This document shows positions 28,664 through 38,467 of a stretch of DNA of 64,000 bases, piece by piece; the stretch's first letter is position 1, and the number at the start of each line of letters is the position of its first letter. The notes below the pieces were generated by a model. It worked only from the letters and a program-made list of their open reading frames with translations, searched no databases and was not told the DNA's origin. Source of the stretch: JACKBC01 sp041391125 (GTDB lineage Bacteria; Chloroflexota; Anaerolineae; Caldilineales; Caldilineaceae); contig JAWKON010000024.1 in NCBI GenBank assembly GCA_041391125.1, forward strand, positions 1 to 64,000, read 5' to 3'. A program made the translations under genes and the position numbers.

Positions 28664-31600
28664 TCTTCGGCATCTGCATCATGGGCGCCCAGTTCTATTA
28701 ATAACCGACGTTGCGTTGCGGTAATGCCAGTGGCGCCCGTAATATCCATACCCGCATAGGGGCCGTGAAATTGCAGCACGGCCAAACAGACGCCCGTGTC
28801 GGGCTGCCACAACCGGATCGACCCATCGGCGCTGCTGCTGGCCACCATATCCCCCGCAGGGCTCACTTCAATGCTGGTCAATGCCGCGGTGTGTCCGTGC
28901 AACTTGTGGCGGATGTGGCCATTGGTTACATCGCGCACCAACAGGGCATTGTTAGCGCCATCGGTGAAAATTTGGCTGCTGTCGTTGCCAAAGCCCAGGC
29001 AGAATGCGCCGTAATAAGTGGGCATGGCCGGGCTGACCTGCCCATTGGCGAGGTCCAAAAGGCGTATTTCCTGCCCGGCGCAGATCCAAGCGAGCCACTT
29101 GTCATCGGGGCTAAAGAGCAACCGCCAGATGGGCGAGTTTGTGAGCTGGACGCGATATAGCGGTTCACCATGGGCGTCGGCCTGCGTCAAGTCATAAATC
29201 AGAATCTGTCCATCTTGCGTTCCACAGGCTAAAAGCTGACCGCGGCTGTCAAACGCCATCACGGTAGCTTTGGTGGCAGCCAAATCAAATTGGCGTACGC
29301 TCTGCCCATCTGGTATTGTGATTACATTGACCGTGTTATCTGTGCTGGCATAAGCTAGATGCGGCGCAATTGGGTTGCACGCAATGGCCGATTGAATGGT
29401 GGCGTTTACGTTGGTGGCCATCCATTGTAACGTGCCGGTGGCAGTCTCCCACACGCATAAGGTCCGGTCGTGGCTCCCACTAATCAAAAATCGTTCATCG
29501 CGGCTGAACACCATGCTGCGTACAAAACCGGTATGTCTGCACATGGTGCGTTTCAGGCGGCCTGTGCGCATGTCCCACAAGCGCACGTTGTGATCGTCAC
29601 TCGCCGTGGCTAGCCATTCGCCATTCTGGCTGAAAACCATGCTGCGGGTGGCCGCTTGCGAACCACGTAATGAATGCTGTATCCGGGCGTGTTGAACGTC
29701 CCATACGTGTACATTGCCATCCAGGCTGCTGGCCGCTAACCGTCGGCCGTCTGCACTAAAACGCATAAAGTCCACACGTTTTAAATAGCCCTTGAGCGCG
29801 ATCTGCAACTGGCCGTTATGTATGTCCCAAATGCGAATCGTCTGGTCATAGCCGCCGGTAATCAGCGCGCGCGCGTCTGCCGAAAAGGTGACGGCTTTGA
29901 CCCAGCCAAAATGGCCGCGGAAGAATTGATGTGGGCGGCCGGTTTGGAGATGCCAGGTGTGGACGGTTTGATCGGCGCTGCTGCTGGCCAAAAGGTCCGC
30001 GCGTGGGTTAAAGGCCAGCGCCAGAATGAAATCCGTGTGTCCAGCGAGCACCTGCTGTAGGCGCATGGCGGCGGCATCCCACAGGAGAATTTTGCCATCT
30101 TCGCCGCCAGTGGCAAATAGGTTGCTTTGCGCATTGAACGCAATGGTCAGAATTTTTCCGTCATGGCCTTCCAATGTGTGGAGCAAATCAAAATGATGAC
30201 CGCACCATACATTGATGCGCCGTTCATCCCCCACGCTGATCAAATATTTGCCATCTGGACTGAATGACAGATTGGTGAGGGTGACCAATGCGGGCAGCGT
30301 CGCGCGCAATTCCACCCGCTGCCAGTCCCATATCTGGATCGTCTCATCGGTGAGCGCGGCGGCCAGGTAAACTCCATCGCGGTGCAGAGAAGCGGCAATG
30401 ATTGGTTTGCCCTGATTCATTACCTGGCGGACCAAATGGCCGGTCAGCACTTCCCAAACCAAGAGCGCGCCATCCAAGCCGCCGCTAAACAGCCATTGGC
30501 TGTCGGCGGAAAAGCAAATGGACTTGACCATGCCTAAATGACCGTGCAGCACGTGATGCAACTGGTAATTTGAAGCTTGCCACAAGTAGATGGCCCCATC
30601 TGAGCCAGCCGACGCCAAAAAGCGTCCATCCGGGCTTAACGTCACTATTTCGATGGCGCCCATTAGATTCGAAAAAACCGAATCTACAAAGTGGGCGCCG
30701 CGAAAATTGACGTTCAACATTGGCTTGCTGCTTAGATCGACCTGACGAATATGGATGTGCGAGAAATCGCAGCTCCCGAGATCAACATCCATCTGCAAAA
30801 GCAGGTGCAAAATATTGGCGCCCACATAGCCGTTGAGGTTGGCCTGCTCTGTACGCAAATAAGCGATCCATTGTTGCAGATACTTGACCGTATAGGCGGC
30901 GCCCCAGTGATCGACCAGTCGGCGCAGCAGTGGTTGCAGCAAAAGGCGCAGCTGAATGTCGCGAATGTAGGCTTTGGATTGGGCTTTGACCAGACTGTAA
31001 CGGTTCAGTTTATATTGGGCCACAATTGGCTTTTCCGTCCCATCCCCAAAAACCGGCGTATGCACCAATTCGTAAAAAACGCGGTCGATCAGTTGGTCGC
31101 TCACAAATTCCATTACCACGTTTTGCAGCGTGAAACAGGGGATTATCGGCGCTGGAGAGGCAGGCAGGTCAAAGGCATCTTCAGCGGCCCGCTCGATTAA
31201 GCCGCGCCGCTGCAGCGAGCGGATCGCTTCTACGAAATTGCGCTGGGTTGGCGACTGTATCCAATTATTAGCAAGCTTTGGTAAGGAGACCGGCTCGCGC
31301 TCAATCGCCAACCAGCAAAGAATCTCTTTTTCCAAGGGGAGCAAGCGATTGAACTGCTGTTCGAGAACCGTGCGAATATCATCAAAGATGATGGCGCGCT
31401 CTTTTAGAAAAGAGTCGACATCGCCGCCATAGAGTTCATGTATAGAATCGGCCACCAACTTTAGCGCCATTGGATTGCCGGAATAGCGTTGCACCAGAAT
31501 AGATAAATGCTCAGCAGGCGCCCGGAGACCCTCGGCGGTCAACAATTGGACACCGCTTTTGCTATCTAATCCACTGAGAAAACTGGCGCAAACCGTTGGA

Positions 31601-33012
31601 TGCGAACGCTCCAACTGCGAGACAACCATGGGCAGTTCGCGACTTGTGAAGAACAGGCAACTGCCATGCGATGTCTCGCCCATGCGGCGCAGCAGAATTT
31701 CGTAATCTTCATACCCAGGGCGAAAGTGACCGGCATGGGTATCCTCCTGCAGAATGCTTTCTAGATTATCCAAAATAAGCAGGCAGCGTTTCGCTTGCAA
31801 GCGTTCGAAGAGAAGATCTAGCAGTTCATTAACTCCGATGGGCCACTGAGTTGAGGGCTCGTCCACCAGAATCTGCACCCAGGATTGGACAATCGTGATA
31901 AGAGAAGGGGCATTTATCAACGAGCGCCAAATAATATGTTCAAACGTGGCTGCCCGAGGGGAGGCGGCGCCTTCCCGATCTGGATTTGCCAATATGCGCA
32001 CGGTGTGAGCCGCCAGTAAGGTCTTGCCCATGCCGCCGGTACCCATTAACCCAACTACGCTATGTGGATCATCCACCAGCCAATGCAGTAGCTCGGCCAC
32101 TTCGCGCTGCCGATTGTAGAATGCCGATGGGCGCGGAATATCTCCCCAATCAACGCTGGGCGTAATTGCAGAACGAATTTCGACCGCAGAAGGTGTACTT
32201 CGGTGTGCGGGCCGATATAGATTACTAATACGGTGTTGCGGAAATGTTGATTCGCTGACCGGATGCGCGCCCGACTTGATGCGCTGGTATTGCGCCGTCA
32301 TTTCCGCGGAGGGTTCGGCGCCGAATTCATTGTGCAGCAGTGTGCGGCAAGTTTCATATTGGGCGAGCGCTTGCCCACGTTGTCCACTATAGGCCAGGAG
32401 CAGCATCTGCTGATAGTGGGCAATTTCGCACCAGGGCTCAAGGGAAAGCAAACGTCTGGTCGTGGTAAGGCCCGCATCAATATCTCCCGCCTGCACATAG
32501 CGGTTGGCCAATACGGTGAGCGACCGAATGGCCTGCTCGCGCAAATGCTCGCGCTGCATCAAAACCCAGTGCTCAAATTCGGGTAGGTTGGGTACGTGAA
32601 AGCCGTGTAGAAACTCACCTCGGTAAAGAACTGTTTTGGCCGCTAATTGTTCCAGCGGTATGCTGTCCAATGCGGCATGGCTAGATAAATCTGCGGATAG
32701 GCCGGTAAATTCTTCCACATCGAGCCAATAATCCGCCTCACGATTAAAGGTAATCGTTCGATTGTCGATTAAGAGATGCGGCCCCACAAGCTGGCGCAGG
32801 TTGGGCAACGTGCGCCGCAAGTTGTTTTTGGCATTGGCTTCCGGCATATCGGGCCAAAATAGGCCGGCCAATGCATCGCGGGTATGCAAAGCCCGGGTCG
32901 ACGCCAAATAGATCAGCAGCGCCTGGGCCTTGCTGGTCACAAAGCCGCTCACAGGGTCATGACCAGAGACGATCTGGGGCGCGCCAAGCAGTCGAAAGGT
33001 CAATGTGGACAT
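28591..33012 (-). CDS. BTAD - STAND NTPase - WD40 repeat transcriptional regulator
   Basis: 1473 residues from the ATG at 33012; an upstream in-frame start at 33135 adds 41 residues without family character. Residues 1-95 are an OmpR-like winged helix (FRLLGAPQIV...SKAQALLIYLA...FWPDMPEANAKNNLRRTL), then a BTAD helical domain to about 245, as in SARP/AfsR activators. The NTPase has P-loop GTGGMGKT (324-331) and Walker B CLLILDNLE (410-418). A short pentapeptide-like stretch (CDFSHIHIRQVDLSS, about 748-763) leads into roughly 15 WD40 repeats (about 785-1440). Such proteins are signal-dependent molecular switches that assemble after ligand binding to the propeller. Intact. The target genes are unknown; the nearest candidate partner is the overlapping 77-residue protein. 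Confidence 0.9.
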   Translation of the reverse strand: MSTLTFRLLGAPQIVSGHDPVSGFVTSKAQALLIYLASTRALHTRDALAGLFWPDMPEANAKNNLRRTLPNLRQLVGPHLLIDNRTITFNREADYWLDVEEFTGLSADLSSHAALDSIPLEQLAAKTVLYRGEFLHGFHVPNLPEFEHWVLMQREHLREQAIRSLTVLANRYVQAGDIDAGLTTTRRLLSLEPWCEIAHYQQMLLLAYSGQRGQALAQYETCRTLLHNEFGAEPSAEMTAQYQRIKSGAHPVSESTFPQHRISNLYRPAHRSTPSAVEIRSAITPSVDWGDIPRPSAFYNRQREVAELLHWLVDDPHSVVGLMGTGGMGKTLLAAHTVRILANPDREGAASPRAATFEHIIWRSLINAPSLITIVQSWVQILVDEPSTQWPIGVNELLDLLFERLQAKRCLLILDNLESILQEDTHAGHFRPGYEDYEILLRRMGETSHGSCLFFTSRELPMVVSQLERSHPTVCASFLSGLDSKSGVQLLTAEGLRAPAEHLSILVQRYSGNPMALKLVADSIHELYGGDVDSFLKERAIIFDDIRTVLEQQFNRLLPLEKEILCWLAIEREPVSLPKLANNWIQSPTQRNFVEAIRSLQRRGLIERAAEDAFDLPASPAPIIPCFTLQNVVMEFVSDQLIDRVFYELVHTPVFGDGTEKPIVAQYKLNRYSLVKAQSKAYIRDIQLRLLLQPLLRRLVDHWGAAYTVKYLQQWIAYLRTEQANLNGYVGANILHLLLQMDVDLGSCDFSHIHIRQVDLSSKPMLNVNFRGAHFVDSVFSNLMGAIEIVTLSPDGRFLASAGSDGAIYLWQASNYQLHHVLHGHLGMVKSICFSADSQWLFSGGLDGALLVWEVLTGHLVRQVMNQGKPIIAASLHRDGVYLAAALTDETIQIWDWQRVELRATLPALVTLTNLSFSPDGKYLISVGDERRINVWCGHHFDLLHTLEGHDGKILTIAFNAQSNLFATGGEDGKILLWDAAAMRLQQVLAGHTDFILALAFNPRADLLASSSADQTVHTWHLQTGRPHQFFRGHFGWVKAVTFSADARALITGGYDQTIRIWDIHNGQLQIALKGYLKRVDFMRFSADGRRLAASSLDGNVHVWDVQHARIQHSLRGSQAATRSMVFSQNGEWLATASDDHNVRLWDMRTGRLKRTMCRHTGFVRSMVFSRDERFLISGSHDRTLCVWETATGTLQWMATNVNATIQSAIACNPIAPHLAYASTDNTVNVITIPDGQSVRQFDLAATKATVMAFDSRGQLLACGTQDGQILIYDLTQADAHGEPLYRVQLTNSPIWRLLFSPDDKWLAWICAGQEIRLLDLANGQVSPAMPTYYGAFCLGFGNDSSQIFTDGANNALLVRDVTNGHIRHKLHGHTAALTSIEVSPAGDMVASSSADGSIRLWQPDTGVCLAVLQFHGPYAGMDITGATGITATQRRLLIELGAHDADAEDHVPSSTSSTSTALWLPEPAATSS

Positions 33013-33147
33013 AGAGGATATTTGTGAACCGAGAAAAGTTGTGTCGATTAGGCGGACAATTCTTGTGCAAAACCTGGATGACCCATGCACGTAATGTACC
33101 AAAACAACTAACACATTTCTGTGATCCTTCTTCACTTTAATACATTT

Positions 33148-33495
33148 TTACAAGAAATGAAAATTCACAAAGGTGATTCGTAAGGGATGCTGTTTCCGTC
33201 CGCTATACTTGGCGTCCATGCGCGCCACGAGCCGATCTTGATAGAGCATGGGCATCGTGTAGGGGCCGTATTGGCGCTTGTGGGCCGATTTGTAAATTTC
33301 CCAAACATAGGCAAAATCGAACAATTTGGCACGCCCGTCCGCGTGCGCCCACATATTCTAGCGCTGAAAGAAAAGTGACCGCATCGGCCGCCAGCGCCGC
33401 CCCTGCCGGCCCGGCCAACGGCAGCCGGGCCACAAACCGTGCTTGCCCAAAATGTAGCGGCGATAGGTGGCCGGGGATCTGGTCTCCAGCCGCAT
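33148..33495 (-). pseudogene. YcaQ-like (HTH_42) DNA glycosylase remnant
   Basis: The ATG at 33495 overlaps the stop of the upstream oxidoreductase by one base (TAATG). The first codons read MRLETRSPATYRRYILGKHGL, and the end reads YVWEIYKSAHKRQYGPYTMPMLYQDRLVARMDAKYS, the typical C-terminus of YcaQ/winged-helix glycosylases, in another frame. Only about 115 codons remain of a family length near 390, so most of the middle is gone. This is a true deletion. Confidence 0.7.
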
Positions 33496-34867
33496 TACAA
33501 TTCCTCCACGTTGAGCGCGCCGAGTTGGGCCAGATAATCGCCATCGGCGTAGCGGGCCGGCGACAGCGCCTGCGCATACGCCGGCCGCGCGCCATCCGCC
33601 ACCCAAGCCGCGCAAAGCTCGCCGGCTGCGCAGCCGGCCATCGTGCCGTACCCCGCCAATGCGCCCATCATAAAAGCGCCCGGCACAGCCAGCGGCCCAA
33701 TCAGCGGCAGATTTTCGGGCGTCTTCACATAATAGCCGCCGTAATGCACAATGGGCGGGGGCAGCTTAGCCCAATAGGCCGCCAACCCCGGCACGAGTCG
33801 CGTGGCGCCGCGCACCATAATTTCGGGAAATTCAGCCGAGACCGACGGCGCCCATTGGGGGGCGCTCGGTTCGCTGCAAGGCCCAGCCCAATTTGAGCCA
33901 CGTGCTGTCGCCGCTGCCTTCGGGGCGCACGTGCAGACCGCCCGGAAAGCTGGCCAGCAGATGTGCGTATTCGGGGTCGGACTGCCAAAAGGCGCGCTCC
34001 TCGTCGCCAAGTGAGAATCTGCTCATCCAAGAAGATGGTAAAGGAGCGCGTGCGCGGCACAACGCCCAGCGGATCTTGCATGGCGATCTTCTGCTGGAAA
34101 ACCGTGTGGATGGGCAGCTCGGCGCCCAGCATCTTCAGCACATGTGCGGCAAAAGGACCCGCCGCGTTGACGAAACGCCGTGTCGCCACGCGCCGCAGGC
34201 CCTCTTTGGTTTGCACATGTACGCCTGCCACGCCTTGTGCATCCAGCCGTATGCCGGTCACTTCACCGGTCAGCACTTGCGCCCCACGGGCGCGCGCCTG
34301 TGCCAGCAGATGGGCGCCCAGCTGCTGTACGCTAATGTCACCGGCGCGGCGCACATGCATCAGCATTGTCAGCGCCGGCGACAGGTGTGGAAACGCCTCC
34401 CGGATTAGCGCGGGATGCAGCAGAATGTCGGCGCCATCACGAAACGGCTTAGGGCTTGTCGGCGCTGGCTGCAGAGAGTCGAGATAGCCATTCTCCACGT
34501 GGTGGTGGATGCGGATGGGGCCAACATTCAATTTTGCGTAGCGCGACGTAAGCGAATCGAGCAGCACCGCAGCGTCCGGTGTGGCGGTAGCATACAGATA
34601 GCCGCGGCGCTTCATTTGGAACAGGTTGTTGGTGGACGCGGCCAACTCATCCATCAGGTCAAGGCTGCGGCTGATGAAGTGTACCATGTGCGGATTGGGC
34701 CACCAGTTGCGATAGTTCTCGCCCGATTTGGCCGTGGTCTGGCTGAGCGGCGCGTGCTTGTCGATGAGCAGTAGATTGGTCACGCCATGTGCGACCGCCA
34801 AATAGTAAGCCGTGGCCACGCCGGCAATACCCGCCCCGCATATAACAACTTCAGATGTCTGGTTCAT
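33495..34867 (-). pseudogene. FAD-dependent oxidoreductase (DAO/sarcosine-oxidase type), frameshifted
   Basis: Starts at 34867 with the FAD dinucleotide motif VVICGAGIAGVATAYYLA. Then come LLIDKHAPLSQTTAKSGENYRNWW, MHVRRAGDISVQQLGAHLLAQA and RRFVNAAGPFAAHVLKMLG, all in order for glycine/sarcosine oxidase-like enzymes. Two frame changes (about 33835-34020) precede the C-terminal TRLVPGLAAYWAKLP, GGYYVKTPENLPLIGPL and GYGTMAGCAAGELCAAWV. These enzymes oxidise N-methyl or amino acids using bound FAD. The 1-base overlap with the YcaQ-like remnant shows they were an operon. Confidence 0.8.
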
Positions 34868-35006
34868 TTTTAGATGCTTGCAGATTTTTGATTTACTTTA
34901 TCTTTGTCAGTATGAATTGTGCCATCGTTTAAGAGCTGACGCCAAACTCCATTCGGGAATTTTTCCCAAAGCCAGAAACGCGCGCCGTAGTGCTATCGAC
35001 GTTAAA

Positions 35007-35047
35007 AAAATAGAGGTCAGAAGCGAAATGCTTCTGGCCTCTATTTT
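35007..35047. terminator. Bidirectional hairpin terminator
   Basis: AAAATAGAGGTCAGAAGC pairs with GCTTCTGGCCTCTATTTT around GAAAT (one G-T pair). A-rich on one side and T-rich on the other. Lies downstream of the three-domain protein (35167, minus strand) and in the 299-bp gap to the oxidoreductase. Confidence 0.75.
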
Positions 35048-35058
35048 CATCAGTAAAC

Positions 35059-35142
35059 TATACTGCGGTTGTGATGAAAACCGTAGTTTTCAATAGCTTT
35101 ATCAGAGAGAACAAACTACGGTTTTCATTCAGAGCAGAGTAT
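35059..35142 (+). repeat. Palindromic repeat family 1, copy C
   Basis: Ends are TATACTGCGGTTGTGAT and CAGAGCAGAGTAT. The arms GAAAACCGTAGTTTTC and GAAAACTACGGTTTTC give nested pairing. Closest relative is copy E at 57355-57437 in opposite orientation. It sits 24 bp beyond the stop of the minus-strand gene 35167-36579. Confidence 0.65.
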
Positions 35143-35166
35143 GGTGGTCATCACACAACCGAAGGC

Positions 35167-36579
35167 TTAATAATGCACCCCCTCACCCGAAATCGTGAAG
35201 TTGTACAGCACCGGGCCTTCCACATTCTTGGCTGTCTCGACCACAATGTAGTAGGCGCCCGAGCTGCCGGGGCGACCAACCCAAACACCATAGTCCGTCT
35301 CTTCACCGCTAATCGTCTCCACGGTGCAGCAGCCAAAGTGCTCATTCTTGCCCTCGGCCCGCCACAGTTGCGCTTGCTCCGCATTGCGCACCGTCAGCAC
35401 GGCGCCCTTCTCAGGATTCGAGTAGATCTTGATCTGGAAGGGTTCAAAACTGGCGTCGTAGTCATACTTGAAGACGAACCAGTGCGTCGTGCCCTTTTCC
35501 AGCGTGATCCACTGGCTGGTCAACGGGGCCAACGCCTCATCGGGGCCGCCGCCAATCTGGCCGGGCGCTGCCGCGGGCGCTACAGGCGCTGGCATAGCAG
35601 CGGGCGCTGGCGCGGCCTCCACCGGCGGCGACATCTTGGCAGTCGGGAACGAAATGTTCTTGCCTGCGATGGTGAAGCGATAGGTAGCCGGCGCAGTAAT
35701 ATTCTTGGCGTGCTCGACCACAATGTAGTAGCGGCCAGAGCTAAAGAGCTGGCCAGACCAGACGCCATAGTCAGTCTTGTCGCCCTTAATCGTCTCCACC
35801 GTGCAGCAGCCAAAGTGCTCAATCTTGCCTTCCTCGCGCCACCGTTGCGCCTGCTCCGCATTGCGGACGGTCAGCACAGCGCTCTCCTTGGGCTCGGCGT
35901 AGATTTTGATCTCGATGGGCTCAGTAACCTTGGCATCATAATCAAAATCGAACGCGTACCAGTGCTGCTCACCAACCTGCAGCGACATCCACTCGCCAGT
36001 AGGCGCACCGGCCTCATCCGGGCCACCGCCAACCGGCATGACGGGCTCGGCCATCGCCACTTCCTCGGGCGCCTTCACCACCGGCGCCGCGACAGGCTCC
36101 GCCGCCATCATCGGGAAGCTCACGCCTTTGCCCGTGATCTCCAGCTTGCAAGCCGCCGGACCAGGGGTTAGGGCATTGTGCTCCACAACCACATAGTAGG
36201 CGCCAGAGCTTGTGAACTCGCTGGCCCAGGAAATGTCACCCTTGGCATACTTGTTCTCGCTGCCGGCGCCAAACCACTCATCGGTCCCGTCTCTGAGCCA
36301 CAGGCGAGCCTGCTCCTCAGTGCGTACCGTAAACGTCGCGCCATTCTCCGGATCTGCATAGAGGTTGATTTCAACTTTCTCCGGCTTGCCGTCATAATCA
36401 AAATGGAAGACAAACCAGTGCGCATCACCCTTTTGCATGGTGATCCAGCCACCCGGCCCCATGGCGCTGTTGGGGCTCATTCCGTCCGGCGTTTCGGCCA
36501 GGGCCACGCCGGCCCAGAATATGGTTACAACGATGGCGAAGACGATGATCAACGCCACCTTTGGGAATTTGGTAATCAT
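35167..36579 (-). CDS. Secreted protein with three copies of an unknown domain
   Basis: 470 residues. The ATG at 36579 follows AAGGAGGT at ideal spacing and opens a signal peptide ending GVALAE. Three domains of about 110-120 residues follow (about 40-150, 185-310, 340-470), each with the order W-I/S-L...G-HW-F-F-YD-DA, INLYADPE/IKIYSNPE, LTVRNAEQAQLWR, then SSG-YYIVVEHAKN and YNFTISGEG. Copies 2 and 3 share EHFGCCTVETI with adjacent cysteines; copy 1 has EWFGAGSEN there. Ala/Pro-rich linkers join them. The fold looks like a beta-sandwich similar in style to PPC-type domains, but I do not recognise a family and cannot assign a ligand. Confidence 0.75.
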   Translation of the reverse strand: MITKFPKVALIIVFAIVVTIFWAGVALAETPDGMSPNSAMGPGGWITMQKGDAHWFVFHFDYDGKPEKVEINLYADPENGATFTVRTEEQARLWLRDGTDEWFGAGSENKYAKGDISWASEFTSSGAYYVVVEHNALTPGPAACKLEITGKGVSFPMMAAEPVAAPVVKAPEEVAMAEPVMPVGGGPDEAGAPTGEWMSLQVGEQHWYAFDFDYDAKVTEPIEIKIYAEPKESAVLTVRNAEQAQRWREEGKIEHFGCCTVETIKGDKTDYGVWSGQLFSSGRYYIVVEHAKNITAPATYRFTIAGKNISFPTAKMSPPVEAAPAPAAMPAPVAPAAAPGQIGGGPDEALAPLTSQWITLEKGTTHWFVFKYDYDASFEPFQIKIYSNPEKGAVLTVRNAEQAQLWRAEGKNEHFGCCTVETISGEETDYGVWVGRPGSSGAYYIVVETAKNVEGPVLYNFTISGEGVHY

Positions 36580-36797
36580 CTTCGAACCTCCTTAATCGAA
36601 CGAACATGATCATGCCCGACTTACGCAGTGCAGAATTCGCCGGCGGTGAGGAAGGTTGCCGCCATAGACTCCCGCACAAAGCTTGCGTAAGTTCCGATTT
36701 ATAGTATTCAGCGAGTCAATCGGCAGAGCTGCAACCGCATACTGCCAGGCCGTCGCACTCTACCAATCCACTCGTGACACTCAAATTAGCCGCCCCA

Positions 36798-37265
36798 TCA
36801 TGCCGGCACCGGCTCAACTTCCGAATGCAGCAAAAGCACCGGCACGTTGGTGTGACGCACCACATGTTCAGCCACGCTGCCGTGGCGGATGCGATCCCAG
36901 CCATGTCGACCGTGCGTCACCATAGCCACCATGTCCACATTGTAGTCGCGGATCGCGTCATCAATGCGCTCGGTGGGTTCACCAAAGAAAACTTCGGTTT
37001 CCACCTTAAAGCCCTCGGCTTCCAGCGCAGTGGCCATATCGTGCATACTGACGCGGAAACGGCTGCGCTGATTGAACATTTGCGTATCCACATAAACATC
37101 CAGGTCTTCAAATCCAGGTCGCTCGATGTGGATCAATTCTGGCTCTTCTTCTACACGAAGTAGAATTAACGTAATGTCTTCTGGGTCGAACATGGATTTG
37201 ATCTGCGGTATGATCTGCAAGCTAAAGTCGGGGCTATCGACTGGAATTAAGATTTTGTTTTTCAT
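36798..37265 (-). CDS. Universal stress protein (UspA family)
   Basis: 155 residues from the ATG at 37265, which has GGGGAGGTT upstream; a longer frame from 37298 is not favoured. The Usp fold is clear: KNKILIPVDSPDFS at the start, and the nucleotide loop MVTHGRHGWDRIRHGSVAEHVVRHTNVPVLLLHS near the end. The HG...GS pattern retains most of the ATP-binding motif. Usp proteins bind ATP/AMP and help survival under stress or growth arrest. First of three Usp genes in the block, separated from the next by a terminator, so it has its own promoter in 37266-37471. Confidence 0.88.
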   Translation of the reverse strand: MKNKILIPVDSPDFSLQIIPQIKSMFDPEDITLILLRVEEEPELIHIERPGFEDLDVYVDTQMFNQRSRFRVSMHDMATALEAEGFKVETEVFFGEPTERIDDAIRDYNVDMVAMVTHGRHGWDRIRHGSVAEHVVRHTNVPVLLLHSEVEPVPA

Positions 37266-37471
37266 GCATAACCTCCCCTTGATCGCGCTGTTGAACAATA
37301 GCTCTGCTTATTTCTATCTGTATTTAGTATAGTATGAAGACGAACCTTACAATATGGTTACTTGATGAGTTTTGACGCCGTGCAGGTAGACAGTTTCGCT
37401 CCTGTATGAGTGGCTAGGAAGAGAATCCCTACGGACCGTCCTAATGGCCTGGCCCAAATCACCTTGATCAC

Positions 37472-37521
37472 AAAAACAAACAGACCCAGCCAGGGAGTCC
37501 TGGCTGGGTCTGTTTGTTTTT
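37472..37521 (-). terminator. Strong Rho-independent terminator
   Basis: A 23-bp perfect stem centred on CAGACCCAGCCAGG/CCTGGCTGGGTCTG with loop GAGT and A/T tracts on both sides. It closes the operon whose last gene ends at 37570. Confidence 0.92.
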
Positions 37522-37569
37522 GAATTGTGCTGTATACTACCCAAGTGGCCCAATAGATGCAATGGCTGT

Positions 37570-38463
37570 TCAACTTGTCGCGCGGGCGAAACCGGCTATC
37601 CCCACGGCGCGGGGCGCCTCCTGGCGCACGGCGCCGCGCACCAACAGGAGTGGACAACTGCTATCGTACAGCACATTGCCCGCCACGCTACCGTGTAGAT
37701 AGCGGTCCAGCCCGGCGCGGGCGTGTGTGGCCATGACGATGAGATCGCAGCCGGCGTCTATACTTGTGGCCACGATGGACTCGGCTGGCTCGCCGCGCAG
37801 CGTGCGCCAGTCGCACAGCACGTTGGCCAGGTGCAATTTGGTCTGCTGGCGCTGTAAATAAGCTTGGGCAGCATCTAATTGCTCGCCCGCAGCCACGGAC
37901 TGCAAAAGCAGGATCTGCGCGCCCAACTCGCTGGCCAGCATCTGCGCCACGGGCAAGGCCTGCTCGCTGAGCGTTGCGCCATCCAGAGGCAGCAGGATGC
38001 GTGCTATGCGCTCCTGCTGCGGCGGCTCGATGCCGGCGCGCACCAAAAGCATGGGGTGATGCGTGGCGTGCAGCACCTCATCCGCCACGCTGCCCAGCAC
38101 CCACCGACCGACCGGCGAACGCCCGTGCGTGGCCATGGCGATCAGGTCGGCGCCCATCTCATCGGCCACCCGCACAATTTCGGTCGCCGAGCCATCCTTG
38201 ACCATCTGCACGCGCGCCCGGTAGCCAAGTTTTTGCAGCCTATCGTGCTGCTGTTGTAGGTAGACTTGAATCGTCCCATACACGTGATCAATATTGGCGC
38301 CCAGCTCGTCCTGTTCATGCGGCAAGGGCGGCCCCGGCAATTCAGCCAGATTACACACCAGTTCGATCTCACTTTTGTCGGGAACCGTAATTTGGCGCAC
38401 GAAAGGGAGAATTTGCTCGGCCAGCGCTGTGCCATCCAGGGGCGCTACAATTTTGCGGAACAT
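37570..38463 (-). CDS. Tandem universal stress protein (two UspA domains)
   Basis: 297 residues made of two Usp domains: MFRKIVAPLDGTALAEQILP to the loop MATHGRSPVGRWVLGSVAD (about 1-145), and ARILLPLDGATLSEQALPVA to the loop MATHARAGLDRYLHGSVAGN (about 150-280). In the second loop HAR replaces HGR. Tandem Usp proteins form an internal pseudo-dimer and bind nucleotides. The start lies 4 bp from the end of the CBS gene upstream, so they are co-transcribed; the operon then meets the terminator at 37472. Confidence 0.9.
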   Translation of the reverse strand: MFRKIVAPLDGTALAEQILPFVRQITVPDKSEIELVCNLAELPGPPLPHEQDELGANIDHVYGTIQVYLQQQHDRLQKLGYRARVQMVKDGSATEIVRVADEMGADLIAMATHGRSPVGRWVLGSVADEVLHATHHPMLLVRAGIEPPQQERIARILLPLDGATLSEQALPVAQMLASELGAQILLLQSVAAGEQLDAAQAYLQRQQTKLHLANVLCDWRTLRGEPAESIVATSIDAGCDLIVMATHARAGLDRYLHGSVAGNVLYDSSCPLLLVRGAVRQEAPRAVGIAGFARATS

Positions 38464-38467
38464 GATT

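Noticed and set aside
35071..36171. Plus-strand open frame opposite the three-domain protein
   Set aside because: Its periodicity mirrors the three repeats on the real strand.
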